Of a stretch of DNA of 64,000 bases, positions 35,727 to 43,070 are shown piece after piece (position 1 is the first letter of the stretch; each line of letters opens with the position of its first letter). Origin of the DNA: Streptomyces sp. L-9-10 (GTDB lineage Bacteria; Actinomycetota; Actinomycetes; Streptomycetales; Streptomycetaceae); NCBI RefSeq assembly GCF_004151105.1, contig NZ_PHRF01000035.1, positions 124,001-188,000 on the forward strand, in the 5' to 3' direction. The notes below the pieces were generated by a model that was not told where the DNA came from, did no database searches, and saw only the letters and a program-made list of their open reading frames with translations. A program made the translations under genes and the position numbers.

Positions 35727-37136
35727 TCAGGTGAGGTACTGGCAGAGGGAGCGGGGGGTGTACTGCCCGTGTCCCGCACGGCCGGTGAACTGCCGCTTGT
35801 CGATGACGAGTTCACCGCGCGAGAGGACCGTCTCGACCTGTCCGGTGATCCGCTTGCCCTCGTACGCGGAGTAGTCCACGGCCATGTGATGGGTCTCGGC
35901 GGAGACGGTCTGCTCGGTGTGCGGGTCGTAGATGACGACATCGGCGTCGGCGCCCGGCGCGATGGTGCCCTTGCGCGGATAGAGGCCGAACATCCTGGCC
36001 GGGGAGGCGCAGGCGATCTCGATCCAGCGGCGGCGGGTCAGCTTCCCCTCGACGACGGCCTGATGGAGCAGATCCATCCGGTTCTCCACCCCGGGCAGCC
36101 CGTTGGGGATCTTCGAGAAGTCGCCGCGGCCCATCTCCTTCTGGCCCGCGAAACAGAACGGGCAGTGGTCGGTGGAGACCACCTGGAGATCGTTGGTACG
36201 CAGTCCGCGCCAGAGCGCGGCCTGGTGCTCCTTGGGCCGGAGCGGCGTGGAACAGACGTACTTGGAGCCCTCGAAGTCCGGCTCCGCGAGGTTGTCGGTG
36301 GAGAGGAAGAGGTACTGCGGACAGGTCTCGCCGAAGACGGGCAGCCCCTTGTCGCGGGCGGCGGCGAGTTCGGCGACGGCCTCCTCCGCCGAGACGTGCA
36401 CGACGTACAACGGCGCCTCGGCGACCCGCGCGAGCTGGATCGCCCGGTGGGTGGCCTCGGCCTCCAGCAGGACCTTCCGTACCTCGCCGTGGTAGCGCGG
36501 GTCGGTGTGTCCCGCGGCCAGGGCCTGTTCGACGAGGACGTCGATCGCGATGCCGTTCTCGGCGTGCATCATGATCAGCCCGCCGTTGTGCGCGGCGCGC
36601 TGCATGGCCCGCAGGATCTGGCCGTCGTCGCTGTAGAAGACGCCGGGATAGGCCATGAAGAGCTTGAAGGAGGTGACGCCCTCCTGGACCAGGAGGTCCA
36701 TCTCCTTCAGGGAGCTCTCGTTGACATCGGCCATGATCATGTGGAACGCGTAGTCGATGGCGCAGTTGCCGTCGGCCTTGGCGTACCAGGCGTCGAGTCC
36801 GGCGCGCAGCGCCTGTCCTGGCGACTGGATGGCGAAGTCCACGATGGTGGTCGTGCCGCCCCAGGCCGCCGCTCGGGTACCGGTCTCGAAGGTGTCGGCG
36901 GCGAAGGTGCCGCCGAACGGCATCTCCATGTGCGTATGGGCGTCGACCCCGCCCGGGATGACGTACTTGCCGGTGGCGTCGATCGTCCGGCCGGCGGTCC
37001 AGCCCTCGGCCGCGTCGGACCCGTGCGCGGCGAGGGCGACGATCCGGCCTTCCTCTATCAGGACATCGGCGTGGATCTCGTCGGCGGCGGTGATGACGAG
37101 TCCGCCGCGGATCAGGGTGCGGGTACTGCTGCTCAT
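35727..37136 (-). CDS. hydA: Dihydropyrimidinase (hydantoinase)
   Basis: Opens the ring of dihydrouracil or dihydrothymine (and hydantoins) to the N-carbamoyl acid. The 469-residue amidohydrolase has the metal-binding DAHTHM (His67, His69), the lysine that becomes carboxylated in TSFKLFMAYPG (Lys158), His191 in MMHAENG, His247 in VVHVSAEEA and Asp323 in STDHCPF. PNGLPGVENRMDLL is the usual substrate-loop region. It is the third gene of the minus-strand set, following the aminotransferase after 158 bases and 20 bases before the luciferase-like gene. Confidence 0.94.
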   Translation of the reverse strand: MSSSTRTLIRGGLVITAADEIHADVLIEEGRIVALAAHGSDAAEGWTAGRTIDATGKYVIPGGVDAHTHMEMPFGGTFAADTFETGTRAAAWGGTTTIVDFAIQSPGQALRAGLDAWYAKADGNCAIDYAFHMIMADVNESSLKEMDLLVQEGVTSFKLFMAYPGVFYSDDGQILRAMQRAAHNGGLIMMHAENGIAIDVLVEQALAAGHTDPRYHGEVRKVLLEAEATHRAIQLARVAEAPLYVVHVSAEEAVAELAAARDKGLPVFGETCPQYLFLSTDNLAEPDFEGSKYVCSTPLRPKEHQAALWRGLRTNDLQVVSTDHCPFCFAGQKEMGRGDFSKIPNGLPGVENRMDLLHQAVVEGKLTRRRWIEIACASPARMFGLYPRKGTIAPGADADVVIYDPHTEQTVSAETHHMAVDYSAYEGKRITGQVETVLSRGELVIDKRQFTGRAGHGQYTPRSLCQYLT

Positions 37137-37294
37137 GCTGGTGGCGCTCCCTTTCGTACGGTCGGCTTGGTGCGGTCGGGTCCGCGAGGGCCCGACGGCC
37201 GGTCCGGCCCGGTCCGCGGGGGCGGGCGGCCACGGACCCGGGTCCGGGCCCGGGTCCGTCGGAGGCTGCGGCTGCGCGTCCCCGAGGGGCCCGA

Positions 37295-38590
37295 CTACGC
37301 CCCGCGCAGGGCCTGTTCGAGAATCGCGGCGCCCTCTTCCGCCTCGGCGACGGTCAGCGAGAGCGGTGGGGCGATCCGCAGCACGCTGGTGTTGTGGCCA
37401 CCGCCCTTGCCGATCAGCAGACCGCCCTCGCGGGCCGCTTCGAGCACGGCCGACGCCGTCTCGGGGGCCGCCTGGCCGGTGCTGGGCTTGATCAGCTCGA
37501 TGCCGATCATCAGCCCCCGCCCGCGTACCTCGCGTACGGAGTCGATCCCGGCCCCGATGGCCCGCAGCCGCTCGATGAGCAGTCCGCCGACACGGCGGGC
37601 GTTGCCCTGGAGGTCGTGCTCCAGCAGATACGAGAGGTTGGCGAGACCGGCCGCCATGGTGACGGGGCTGCCGCCGAAGGTCGAGATCGAGTTGGCGTCA
37701 AGGCAGTTCATGATGTCGGCGCGGGCGACGACACCGCCGATGGACATGCCGTTGCCGATGCCCTTGGCGAAGGTGAGGATGTCCGGCGGGCCGTTCTCGC
37801 CGTGCGCCTGCCAGCCCCAGAAGTGCTCGCCGGTACGGCCCCAGCCGGTCTGCACCTCGTCGCTGATCCACAGAATGCCGTGCCGGCCGAGGACTTCGCG
37901 GAACGCGGCGTACAGCCCGTCCGGCGGGGCGGTGAACCCGCCGACGCCCTGCACCGGTTCGGCGATCAGAGCGGCGGGCGTGCGGGTGTGGCCGAGCAGA
38001 TCCTCCAGATCGGCGACGCACGCCTCGATGAACCGCTCGTCGGTGAGCCCGGCGTACGGCCCGCGGTTGCGGACGCCGCCGTGCACGTACAGCGTCTGGA
38101 GCGGCGAGAGGCCGGTCGGCGACCAGCCGCGGTTGCCGGTGATGGAGACGGTGGAGAAGGACCGGCCGTGGTAGCTGTTGCGCATCGCCAGGATCTGGTG
38201 GGAGCCGCGGTAGGCGGTCGCCAGCATCAGCGCCGTGTCATTGGCCTCGGTGCCCGAGGTGGTGAAGAAGACCCGGGCGTCCGGGATCCCGGACAGGGCG
38301 GCGATCCGTTCGGCGAGTTCGACCATCGGACGGTTGAGATAGAGCGTGGAGGAGTGGATGATCCGCCCCGCCTGCTCGCTCACCGCCTTGGTGACCTCGG
38401 GGAGCGCGTGGGCGGTCATGGTGGTGAGGATGCCGCCGAAGAAGTCGAGATAGCGGTTGCCCGCCGCGTCCCAGACATGGCGGCCCTCGCCATGGGTGAT
38501 CTCGATGGGCTCGTCGTAGTAGAGCGCGAGCCAGTCGGGGAGTACGGCGCGGTGGCGGCCGTACAGATCGTTCGCGAGTGGACGTGTCAC
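37295..38590 (-). CDS. Class III aminotransferase, probably beta-alanine:pyruvate or 2-oxoglutarate type
   Basis: A 431-residue PLP enzyme, read from the GTG at 38590, whose start overlaps the nitrilase stop by four bases (GTGA). Markers are FFGGILTTMTAHALPEVTKAVSEQ, FTTSGTEANDTALMLATAYRG, the PLP-Asp in ILWISDEVQTGWGRTGEHFWGW and the Schiff-base Lys in LTFAKGIGNGMSIGG. Following ureidopropionase, the expected reaction is transfer of the amino group of beta-alanine (or beta-aminoisobutyrate) to an oxoacid, giving malonate semialdehyde. The longer frame to 38644 overlaps the upstream gene and is unneeded. Confidence 0.9.
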   Translation of the reverse strand: MTRPLANDLYGRHRAVLPDWLALYYDEPIEITHGEGRHVWDAAGNRYLDFFGGILTTMTAHALPEVTKAVSEQAGRIIHSSTLYLNRPMVELAERIAALSGIPDARVFFTTSGTEANDTALMLATAYRGSHQILAMRNSYHGRSFSTVSITGNRGWSPTGLSPLQTLYVHGGVRNRGPYAGLTDERFIEACVADLEDLLGHTRTPAALIAEPVQGVGGFTAPPDGLYAAFREVLGRHGILWISDEVQTGWGRTGEHFWGWQAHGENGPPDILTFAKGIGNGMSIGGVVARADIMNCLDANSISTFGGSPVTMAAGLANLSYLLEHDLQGNARRVGGLLIERLRAIGAGIDSVREVRGRGLMIGIELIKPSTGQAAPETASAVLEAAREGGLLIGKGGGHNTSVLRIAPPLSLTVAEAEEGAAILEQALRGA

Positions 38591-39429
38591 GGCCGCACCA
38601 GCCCCTCGTACGCGTCGGGGCGGCGGTCCCGGTAGAACGCCCACTGCTGCCGCACCTCGTCGATCAGGCCGAAGTCCAGGTCCCGTACGACCAGTTCCTC
38701 CGCCTTGTCGCTCGCGGGCTCACCGACGAACTGGCCGCGCGGGTCGACGAAGTAGCTCGTCCCGTAGAAGTCGTTGTCGCCGTACTCCTCCTGGCCGACG
38801 CGGTTGATCGCGGCGACGAAGTACTCGTTGGCGACGGCGGCGGCCGGCTGCTCCAGCTGCCAGAGGTAGCTGGAGAGACCGCGGGAGGTGGCGGAGGGGT
38901 TGTAGACCAGCTGCGCGCCGTTCAGCCCCAGCTGGCGCCAGCCCTCGGGGAAGTGACGGTCGTAGCAGATATAGACACCGACCTTGCCGACCGCCGTGTC
39001 GAAGACGGGCCAGCCGGCGTTTCCCGGCTTGAAGTAGTACTTCTCCCAGAACCCCTTGACCTGCGGGATGTGGTGCTTGCGGTACTTGCCGAGGTACGAG
39101 CCGTCGGCGTCGATGACCGCCGCGGTGTTGTAGTAGAACCCGGACTGCTCGACTTCGAAGACCGGGACGACGATCACCATGCCGGTCTCGCGGGCGAGCT
39201 CCCGCATCCTGGTGACGGTCGGGCCGTCGGGGACGGGTTCGGCCCACCGGTAGTGCTCAGGCTCCTGCACCTGGCAGAAATAGGGCGCGTTGAAGACTTC
39301 CTGGAACCCGATGACCTTCGCGCCTTGCAGGGCAGCCTCGCGGGCGTGCTCCTCATGCTTGGCGATCATGGATTCGGTATCGCCCGTCCAGGTCGCCTGG
39401 ACGAGTGCGGCGCGTACGACTCTGGCCAC
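38587..39429 (-). CDS. Nitrilase-superfamily beta-ureidopropionase
   Basis: Hydrolyses N-carbamoyl-beta-alanine to beta-alanine, CO2 and ammonia. The 280-residue protein has the full nitrilase triad: Glu44 in GFQEVFN, Lys118 in RKHHIPQ and Cys155 in VYICYDRHFPEG. FFxP-like NPSATSRGLSSYLWQLEQPAAAVANEYFVAAINRVG matches beta-ureidopropionase and N-carbamoylputrescine amidohydrolase-like members. It is the first gene of the cluster and is translationally coupled to the aminotransferase. The upstream region holds a palindromic operator. Confidence 0.9.
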   Translation of the reverse strand: MARVVRAALVQATWTGDTESMIAKHEEHAREAALQGAKVIGFQEVFNAPYFCQVQEPEHYRWAEPVPDGPTVTRMRELARETGMVIVVPVFEVEQSGFYYNTAAVIDADGSYLGKYRKHHIPQVKGFWEKYYFKPGNAGWPVFDTAVGKVGVYICYDRHFPEGWRQLGLNGAQLVYNPSATSRGLSSYLWQLEQPAAAVANEYFVAAINRVGQEEYGDNDFYGTSYFVDPRGQFVGEPASDKAEELVVRDLDFGLIDEVRQQWAFYRDRRPDAYEGLVRP

Positions 39430-39462
39430 GAGCTGCTCCTTCGGCGGGTGCGTCGATGAGCT

Positions 39463-39487
39463 CTACGCACGTAGATTCGATGCGTAG
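39463..39487. promoter_or_regulatory. Inverted repeat upstream of the pyrimidine-catabolism genes
   Basis: CTACGCA (39463-39469) and TGCGTAG (39481-39487) form a 7-bp inverted repeat with an 11-base gap, 34-58 bases before the first start codon of the cluster. It contains a second, shorter palindrome CTACG-CA-CGTAG. This is a plausible operator for a cluster-specific regulator whose gene is not next to it. The rest of the 254-base gap to the next gene has no coding frame I trust. Confidence 0.6.
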
Positions 39488-39683
39488 GAGGAGAACGTAA
39501 GCCCCGTCTCACACTGGGGCAAGACCATCGCCGTTAACCCGCAGAGTCGATCAAGTTTCACACCCGAGCGGTCGACATTGGGCAAGATGCATCAAAGCCA
39601 TCGCCTCCGGGCGCGGTTCCGATCGCGCCCGGGGATGGTCCCGATCGCCTCCGGGACCAGCCGCCGATCACCTCCGGAGGCGG

Positions 39684-41219
39684 TCAGGTGCTGACGATCC
39701 CGGCCACCCGCAAAGCGTGTACGAGATCGCGCTCACGGGCCACCGAGACCGCGCGGGCGGCGTCGATCAGCTGGGGAACCAGCCGGCGCGGATCGGGCGC
39801 GGCGATGAGCACCGCGTCCTCGGGCGTACGGGCCTGGACGAAGGCGCTGAGCAGCGCGCGCGCCTCGTGCGCGCGGCCCGCTTCGCCGAGCGCGAGTACG
39901 GCGTCGCTGATCTCCTCGGCGGGACGGGAGACGCCCTGGCGCAGCAGCTGTCCGCAGTCGCCGTCCCTGCCCGCCGCGGCGAGCGCCCCGGCCGCCGCTG
40001 CGAGCCGCGCGGGCGGCAGGAAGGCCGCTTCCCACAGCAGCTCGGCCCAGTCGGCGCCGAGCCCGGCGCGGTGCAGTTCCGCGGCGAGCAGCGGGAACTG
40101 CTCGGGGGGCCTTCCGGCGGCTTCGCAGAGGACGACATGGGCCTCGCCGGTCCGGCCGTCGGCGCGCAGCCGGACGAGCGTGGCGACCGTCTCGGCGGCG
40201 GCCCGCAGATCCTCGGCGGAGTGCCGGGGCGCGGCCGGGGCGACGGGCGCGGCGGGCACGCCGCCGAAGCGGGCGCCGCGCGGGGAGGCGGGGGCGGACG
40301 GCGGTGGTGCGGGCAGCGCGGGCGCGGCCACCGGCTCGTCGAGGTCGTCGACTTCGAGCCCGGCGAAACGGGCGCCACGGGGCTTGCGCCGGGGCGCGGG
40401 CGCGCGTTTCTTCTTCCCTTCGGGCTTCCCTTCAGGCTCCGGCGCCTCCTGGGGAGCGGTGGACGCGGGTTGAGCGGCGGAGGCGGGAGCCTCGGGCGCC
40501 GGTTCCGAGCCGGGCCGGCCCCGGTCGGCCCAGTGCCGAAACTCCCTCTCCCCGGTGTCATCTGACGCGGCGTCAGTTGTTTTCACGTCTGTTCGCTCGT
40601 CCGGCATCCCGCCGGACGGCTCGGTGCCCGGCCGGTCGAAGACCGAGGGCTCCTCCGCGCGGAACCAGCCTTCCGGGGCCGGCGGTCGCGCGGGCCTGGC
40701 GGCGCGGGCCGGGGGCTCCAACGACGCCAGCCGGGACCGGAGTTCGACGCAGCGAGCGGAGGCGCGGGCATGGTCGTCGCGGATCCAGGCGAGGTCGTGG
40801 GAGAGCTGTTCGGCCCGGGGCGAACGCTCCGGGGTGGTACCGAGCAGCCGGACCAGCTCCTCGGCCCGGCCCGCCGCGTGCGCCTGCTCGCGCACCATCA
40901 GCCGCAGCCGGTCGGACAACGCCTCGGAACCACCGGGGCGCCGGTCGTGCGCGGCGGCGGACGCGGCGTGGAGCCGGCCGGCCCGCTCGGTCTCGGCCGC
41001 CACCACCCGGTCGTCACGTCCGGCGGCGAAGTCCTGGAGCAGCGATTCCACCACGTCCCAGGGCGGCACCTCGGTGCCGTCGAAGCAGGCGCGCAGACCT
41101 TCGGGGTCACGGTGGCGGAAGACTCCGTACCAGCCGCCTTCCGGGTCGAGGAGGGACGTCAGATCCCTTAAATACCGCGCGAACGCCCCGATTTCCGCTG
41201 GAAGTTGATGCACCGCCAT
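39684..41219 (-). CDS. Large hypothetical protein with helical ends and disordered middle
   Basis: A 511-residue protein of a type common in streptomycetes. Residues about 1-165 are helical and may form coiled coils (LSHDLAWIRDDHARASARCVELRSRLASLE). Residues about 170-330 are low-complexity Pro/Ala/Lys with two copies of a PRGARFxG motif. Residues about 340-505 are helical repeats of a TPR/HEAT kind (EDLRAAAETVATLVRLRADGRTGEAHVVLCEAAG and similar). The start LPAEIGAFARYLRDLTSLLDPEGGWYGVF is distinctive. There is no signal peptide or enzyme motif. A regulatory or scaffold role is a guess. It stands alone, 146 bases from a PPOX-fold gene. Confidence 0.75.
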   Translation of the reverse strand: MAVHQLPAEIGAFARYLRDLTSLLDPEGGWYGVFRHRDPEGLRACFDGTEVPPWDVVESLLQDFAAGRDDRVVAAETERAGRLHAASAAAHDRRPGGSEALSDRLRLMVREQAHAAGRAEELVRLLGTTPERSPRAEQLSHDLAWIRDDHARASARCVELRSRLASLEPPARAARPARPPAPEGWFRAEEPSVFDRPGTEPSGGMPDERTDVKTTDAASDDTGEREFRHWADRGRPGSEPAPEAPASAAQPASTAPQEAPEPEGKPEGKKKRAPAPRRKPRGARFAGLEVDDLDEPVAAPALPAPPPSAPASPRGARFGGVPAAPVAPAAPRHSAEDLRAAAETVATLVRLRADGRTGEAHVVLCEAAGRPPEQFPLLAAELHRAGLGADWAELLWEAAFLPPARLAAAAGALAAAGRDGDCGQLLRQGVSRPAEEISDAVLALGEAGRAHEARALLSAFVQARTPEDAVLIAAPDPRRLVPQLIDAARAVSVARERDLVHALRVAGIVST

Positions 41220-41365
41220 CGCCGGCCCCGTCCCTGCCCCGCCGTGCTCCGCCGAAGGGAGCCCTCCGGTCCGCTGGCATTCGACCTCAGCCGTGTTACA
41301 GGGCGGCTACGGACTGTTTTCCGGGACGGTTCGGTGACCTCACCGCGGCGCGGAGCCGGCCGGGG

Positions 41366-41752
41366 TCAGAAGGTGACGACGATCCCGGTGTGCGGTTGCT
41401 TGCCGCGCCGTACGACCCTGGCCGGCCAGGAGACCAGCCAGAACTGCCAGGTGTACTTGCGGGAGAGCAGCTTGCGGATCCGGTCCAGCGCCGTCGCCTC
41501 CTCGACCAGCCGCGCCGTGCCCTCGGCGCTCGGCGCGCCCTGGGCGATCCGCCCGCGCACATCACACGCCGTCACCACGACCTTGCCGTTGTTGCGGATC
41601 CGCTTCACTTTCCAGGCGTCGGACCTGGTCCAGACGACCAGTTCGCCGTCCGCCACCGCGTGCCAGACGGGGGTGGCGACCGCCGTACCGTCCTTGCGGT
41701 AGGTGGTGAGGCTGACATAGCGGCTGCGGCCGAGCGCGTCGAGGGTGGTCAC
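41366..41752 (-). CDS. PPOX-class FMN/F420-binding split-barrel protein
   Basis: A 128-residue protein of the pyridoxamine-5'-phosphate-oxidase-like split barrel. TTLDALGRSRYVSLTTYRKDGTAVATPVWHAVADGELVVWT is the family opening, then SDAWKVKRIRNNGKVVVTACDVRGRI. Actinobacterial members commonly bind F420 or haem and reduce small substrates. The C-terminal part RKLLSRKYTWQFWLVSW is aromatic and basic. The ATG at 41752 has no strong ribosome site. No neighbour suggests the substrate. Confidence 0.86.
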   Translation of the reverse strand: MTTLDALGRSRYVSLTTYRKDGTAVATPVWHAVADGELVVWTRSDAWKVKRIRNNGKVVVTACDVRGRIAQGAPSAEGTARLVEEATALDRIRKLLSRKYTWQFWLVSWPARVVRRGKQPHTGIVVTF

Positions 41753-41839
41753 GGGCGGGAGACTACGCGGTCCCCGCCGTCCTCGACAGCCCCGACCACC
41801 CGCGATCGCGGAAGAGACCGGACCGGGACCGTACCGGAA

Positions 41840-42091
41840 TCAGACCGGCACCAGCACGCAGCTCGCGGCGATCTCGTCCATCGACAGCCCCAGCGCCCCG
41901 GCCAGCGCCGCCACGGTGAAGAAGGCGGGCGTCGGCGCCCGGCCGGTCTCGATCTTGCGCAGGGTCTCGGCGGAGAGCCCGGCGACGGCGGCGATCTCCA
42001 CCATGCTGCGCGCGCCGCGCGCCTCACGCAGCAGCCGGCCGAGCCGCTCGCCGCGTTCGCGCTCTTGAGGGGTGAGAGGACTACGTACCAT
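41840..42091 (-). CDS. Small XRE-family helix-turn-helix regulator
   Basis: An 83-residue protein that is nearly all Cro/CI-type HTH (RGERLGRLLREARGARSMVEIAAVAGLSAETLRKIETGRAPTPAFFTVAALAGALGLSMDEI). It has no partner domain. It diverges from a methionine aminopeptidase gene with only 65 bases between start codons, and that gap is a symmetric palindrome overlapping both -10 boxes. The arrangement points to self-repression and control of the aminopeptidase. Confidence 0.92.
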   Translation of the reverse strand: MVRSPLTPQERERGERLGRLLREARGARSMVEIAAVAGLSAETLRKIETGRAPTPAFFTVAALAGALGLSMDEIAASCVLVPV

Positions 42092-42097
42092 CTCGTC

Positions 42098-42149
42098 ATT
42101 CTAATACCGCCGCACAAGGGTGCCCCGAACCCTTCACGACCGGTATAGT
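42098..42149. promoter_or_regulatory. Nested palindromic operator with two divergent -10 boxes
   Basis: Outer arms ATACCG (42104-42109) and CGGTAT (42141-42146), and inner arms AAGGGT (42116-42121) and ACCCTT (42129-42134), share the same centre at 42125, with six bases between outer and inner arms on each side. The minus-strand -10 TAGAAT (42103-42098) and the plus-strand -10 TATAGT (42144-42149) overlap the outer arms. Each lies six or seven bases from its start codon, so both transcripts are probably leaderless. Confidence 0.8.
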
Positions 42150-42156
42150 TATTGGA

Positions 42157-42924
42157 ATGGTGGAGATCAAGACCGATGCGTCCCTGGACGCCATGCGCGC
42201 CGCGGGCCGGGTTGTCGCGCAGGCACTGACAGCGGTACGGGACGCGGCGGCCGTGGGCAGCACTCTGCGCGCCCTCGACGAGACCGCCCGCGCCGTCCTG
42301 CGTGAGGCGGGGGCCGGTTCGCCCTTCCTCGACTATCACCCCGACTGGGCGCCCACCCCCTTCCCCGCCGTCATCTGTGCGTCCGTCAACGACGCGATCG
42401 TGCACGGCATCCCCGACGGCTACCGGCTGCACGACGGCGATCTCGTCAGCATCGACTGCGGCGCGGTGCTCGACGGCTGGGTCGGCGACGCGGCGATCAG
42501 TTTCACGGTCGGCCGCGCGCGCCCGGACGACGTACGGCTCATGGAAACGGCCGACAGGGCACTGGAGGCCGGTATCGCGGCGGCCGTCGTCGGCAATCGC
42601 ATCGGTGACATCGCCCATGCGATCGGCCGTGTCTGCCGCGGCGCGGGCTACGGCATCCCCGACGGCTTCGGCGGCCACGGGGTGGGCCGGACGATGCACG
42701 AGGACCCGGGTGTGCCCAACGAGGGGCGCCCGGGGCGCGGCATGCCGCTGCGGCACGGCATGGTGCTGGCGATAGAGCCGATGCTGATAGGCAGCGGCAC
42801 CGACCGGCACTTCACGGACCACGACGGCTGGACGATCCGCACCCTGGACTCCAGCCGCGCGTCCCACGCGGAACACACCGTCGCGATCACCGACGACGGG
42901 CCGCGGATCCTGACGGCACTCTGA
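42157..42924 (+). CDS. map: Type I methionine aminopeptidase
   Basis: Removes the initiator methionine from new proteins. The 255-residue enzyme has all five metal ligands of the family: the His in VNDAIVHGIPDGYRL nearby, Asp in VSIDCGAVLDGWVGDAAISF (two Asp), His in GGHGVGRTMHEDP, Glu in VLAIEPM and Glu in SHAEHTVAI. Streptomycetes often have several copies. This one lacks an N-terminal zinc extension. Its -10 box ends seven bases before the ATG. Control by the divergent XRE protein suggests conditional expression rather than a housekeeping copy. Confidence 0.94.
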   Translation: MVEIKTDASLDAMRAAGRVVAQALTAVRDAAAVGSTLRALDETARAVLREAGAGSPFLDYHPDWAPTPFPAVICASVNDAIVHGIPDGYRLHDGDLVSIDCGAVLDGWVGDAAISFTVGRARPDDVRLMETADRALEAGIAAAVVGNRIGDIAHAIGRVCRGAGYGIPDGFGGHGVGRTMHEDPGVPNEGRPGRGMPLRHGMVLAIEPMLIGSGTDRHFTDHDGWTIRTLDSSRASHAEHTVAITDDGPRILTAL

Positions 42925-42975
42925 GCACACGGGTGTGAGGCACCCGAGCACGCGGGGCAGGCCGGGCCGGTCGGA

Positions 42976-43029
42976 CCGGGGCCGGGCCGGGCCGGGCCGG
43001 TCACCCCCGGCCCCGCCCGGCCCCGCCCG
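42976..43029. terminator. GC-rich imperfect hairpin between converging genes
   Basis: A CCGGGGCCGGGCCGGGCCGG-like run, then TCA, then CCCCCGGCCCCGCCCGGCCCC can fold into a long imperfect stem. It lies between the methionine aminopeptidase stop and the gamma-glutamyltransferase stop, which converge. Repeats of GGGCC make several pairings possible. Confidence 0.5.
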
Positions 43030-43070
43030 TCTCCGCTCGGAAGGCGTTCCGCGCGCGCCCTCGGCCGTCC

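Noticed and set aside
35769..38174. Very long plus-strand frame (801 codons) opposite dihydropyrimidinase and aminotransferase
   Set aside because: It runs across two unrelated convincing genes and an intergenic gap, has no ribosome site and no recognisable domain.
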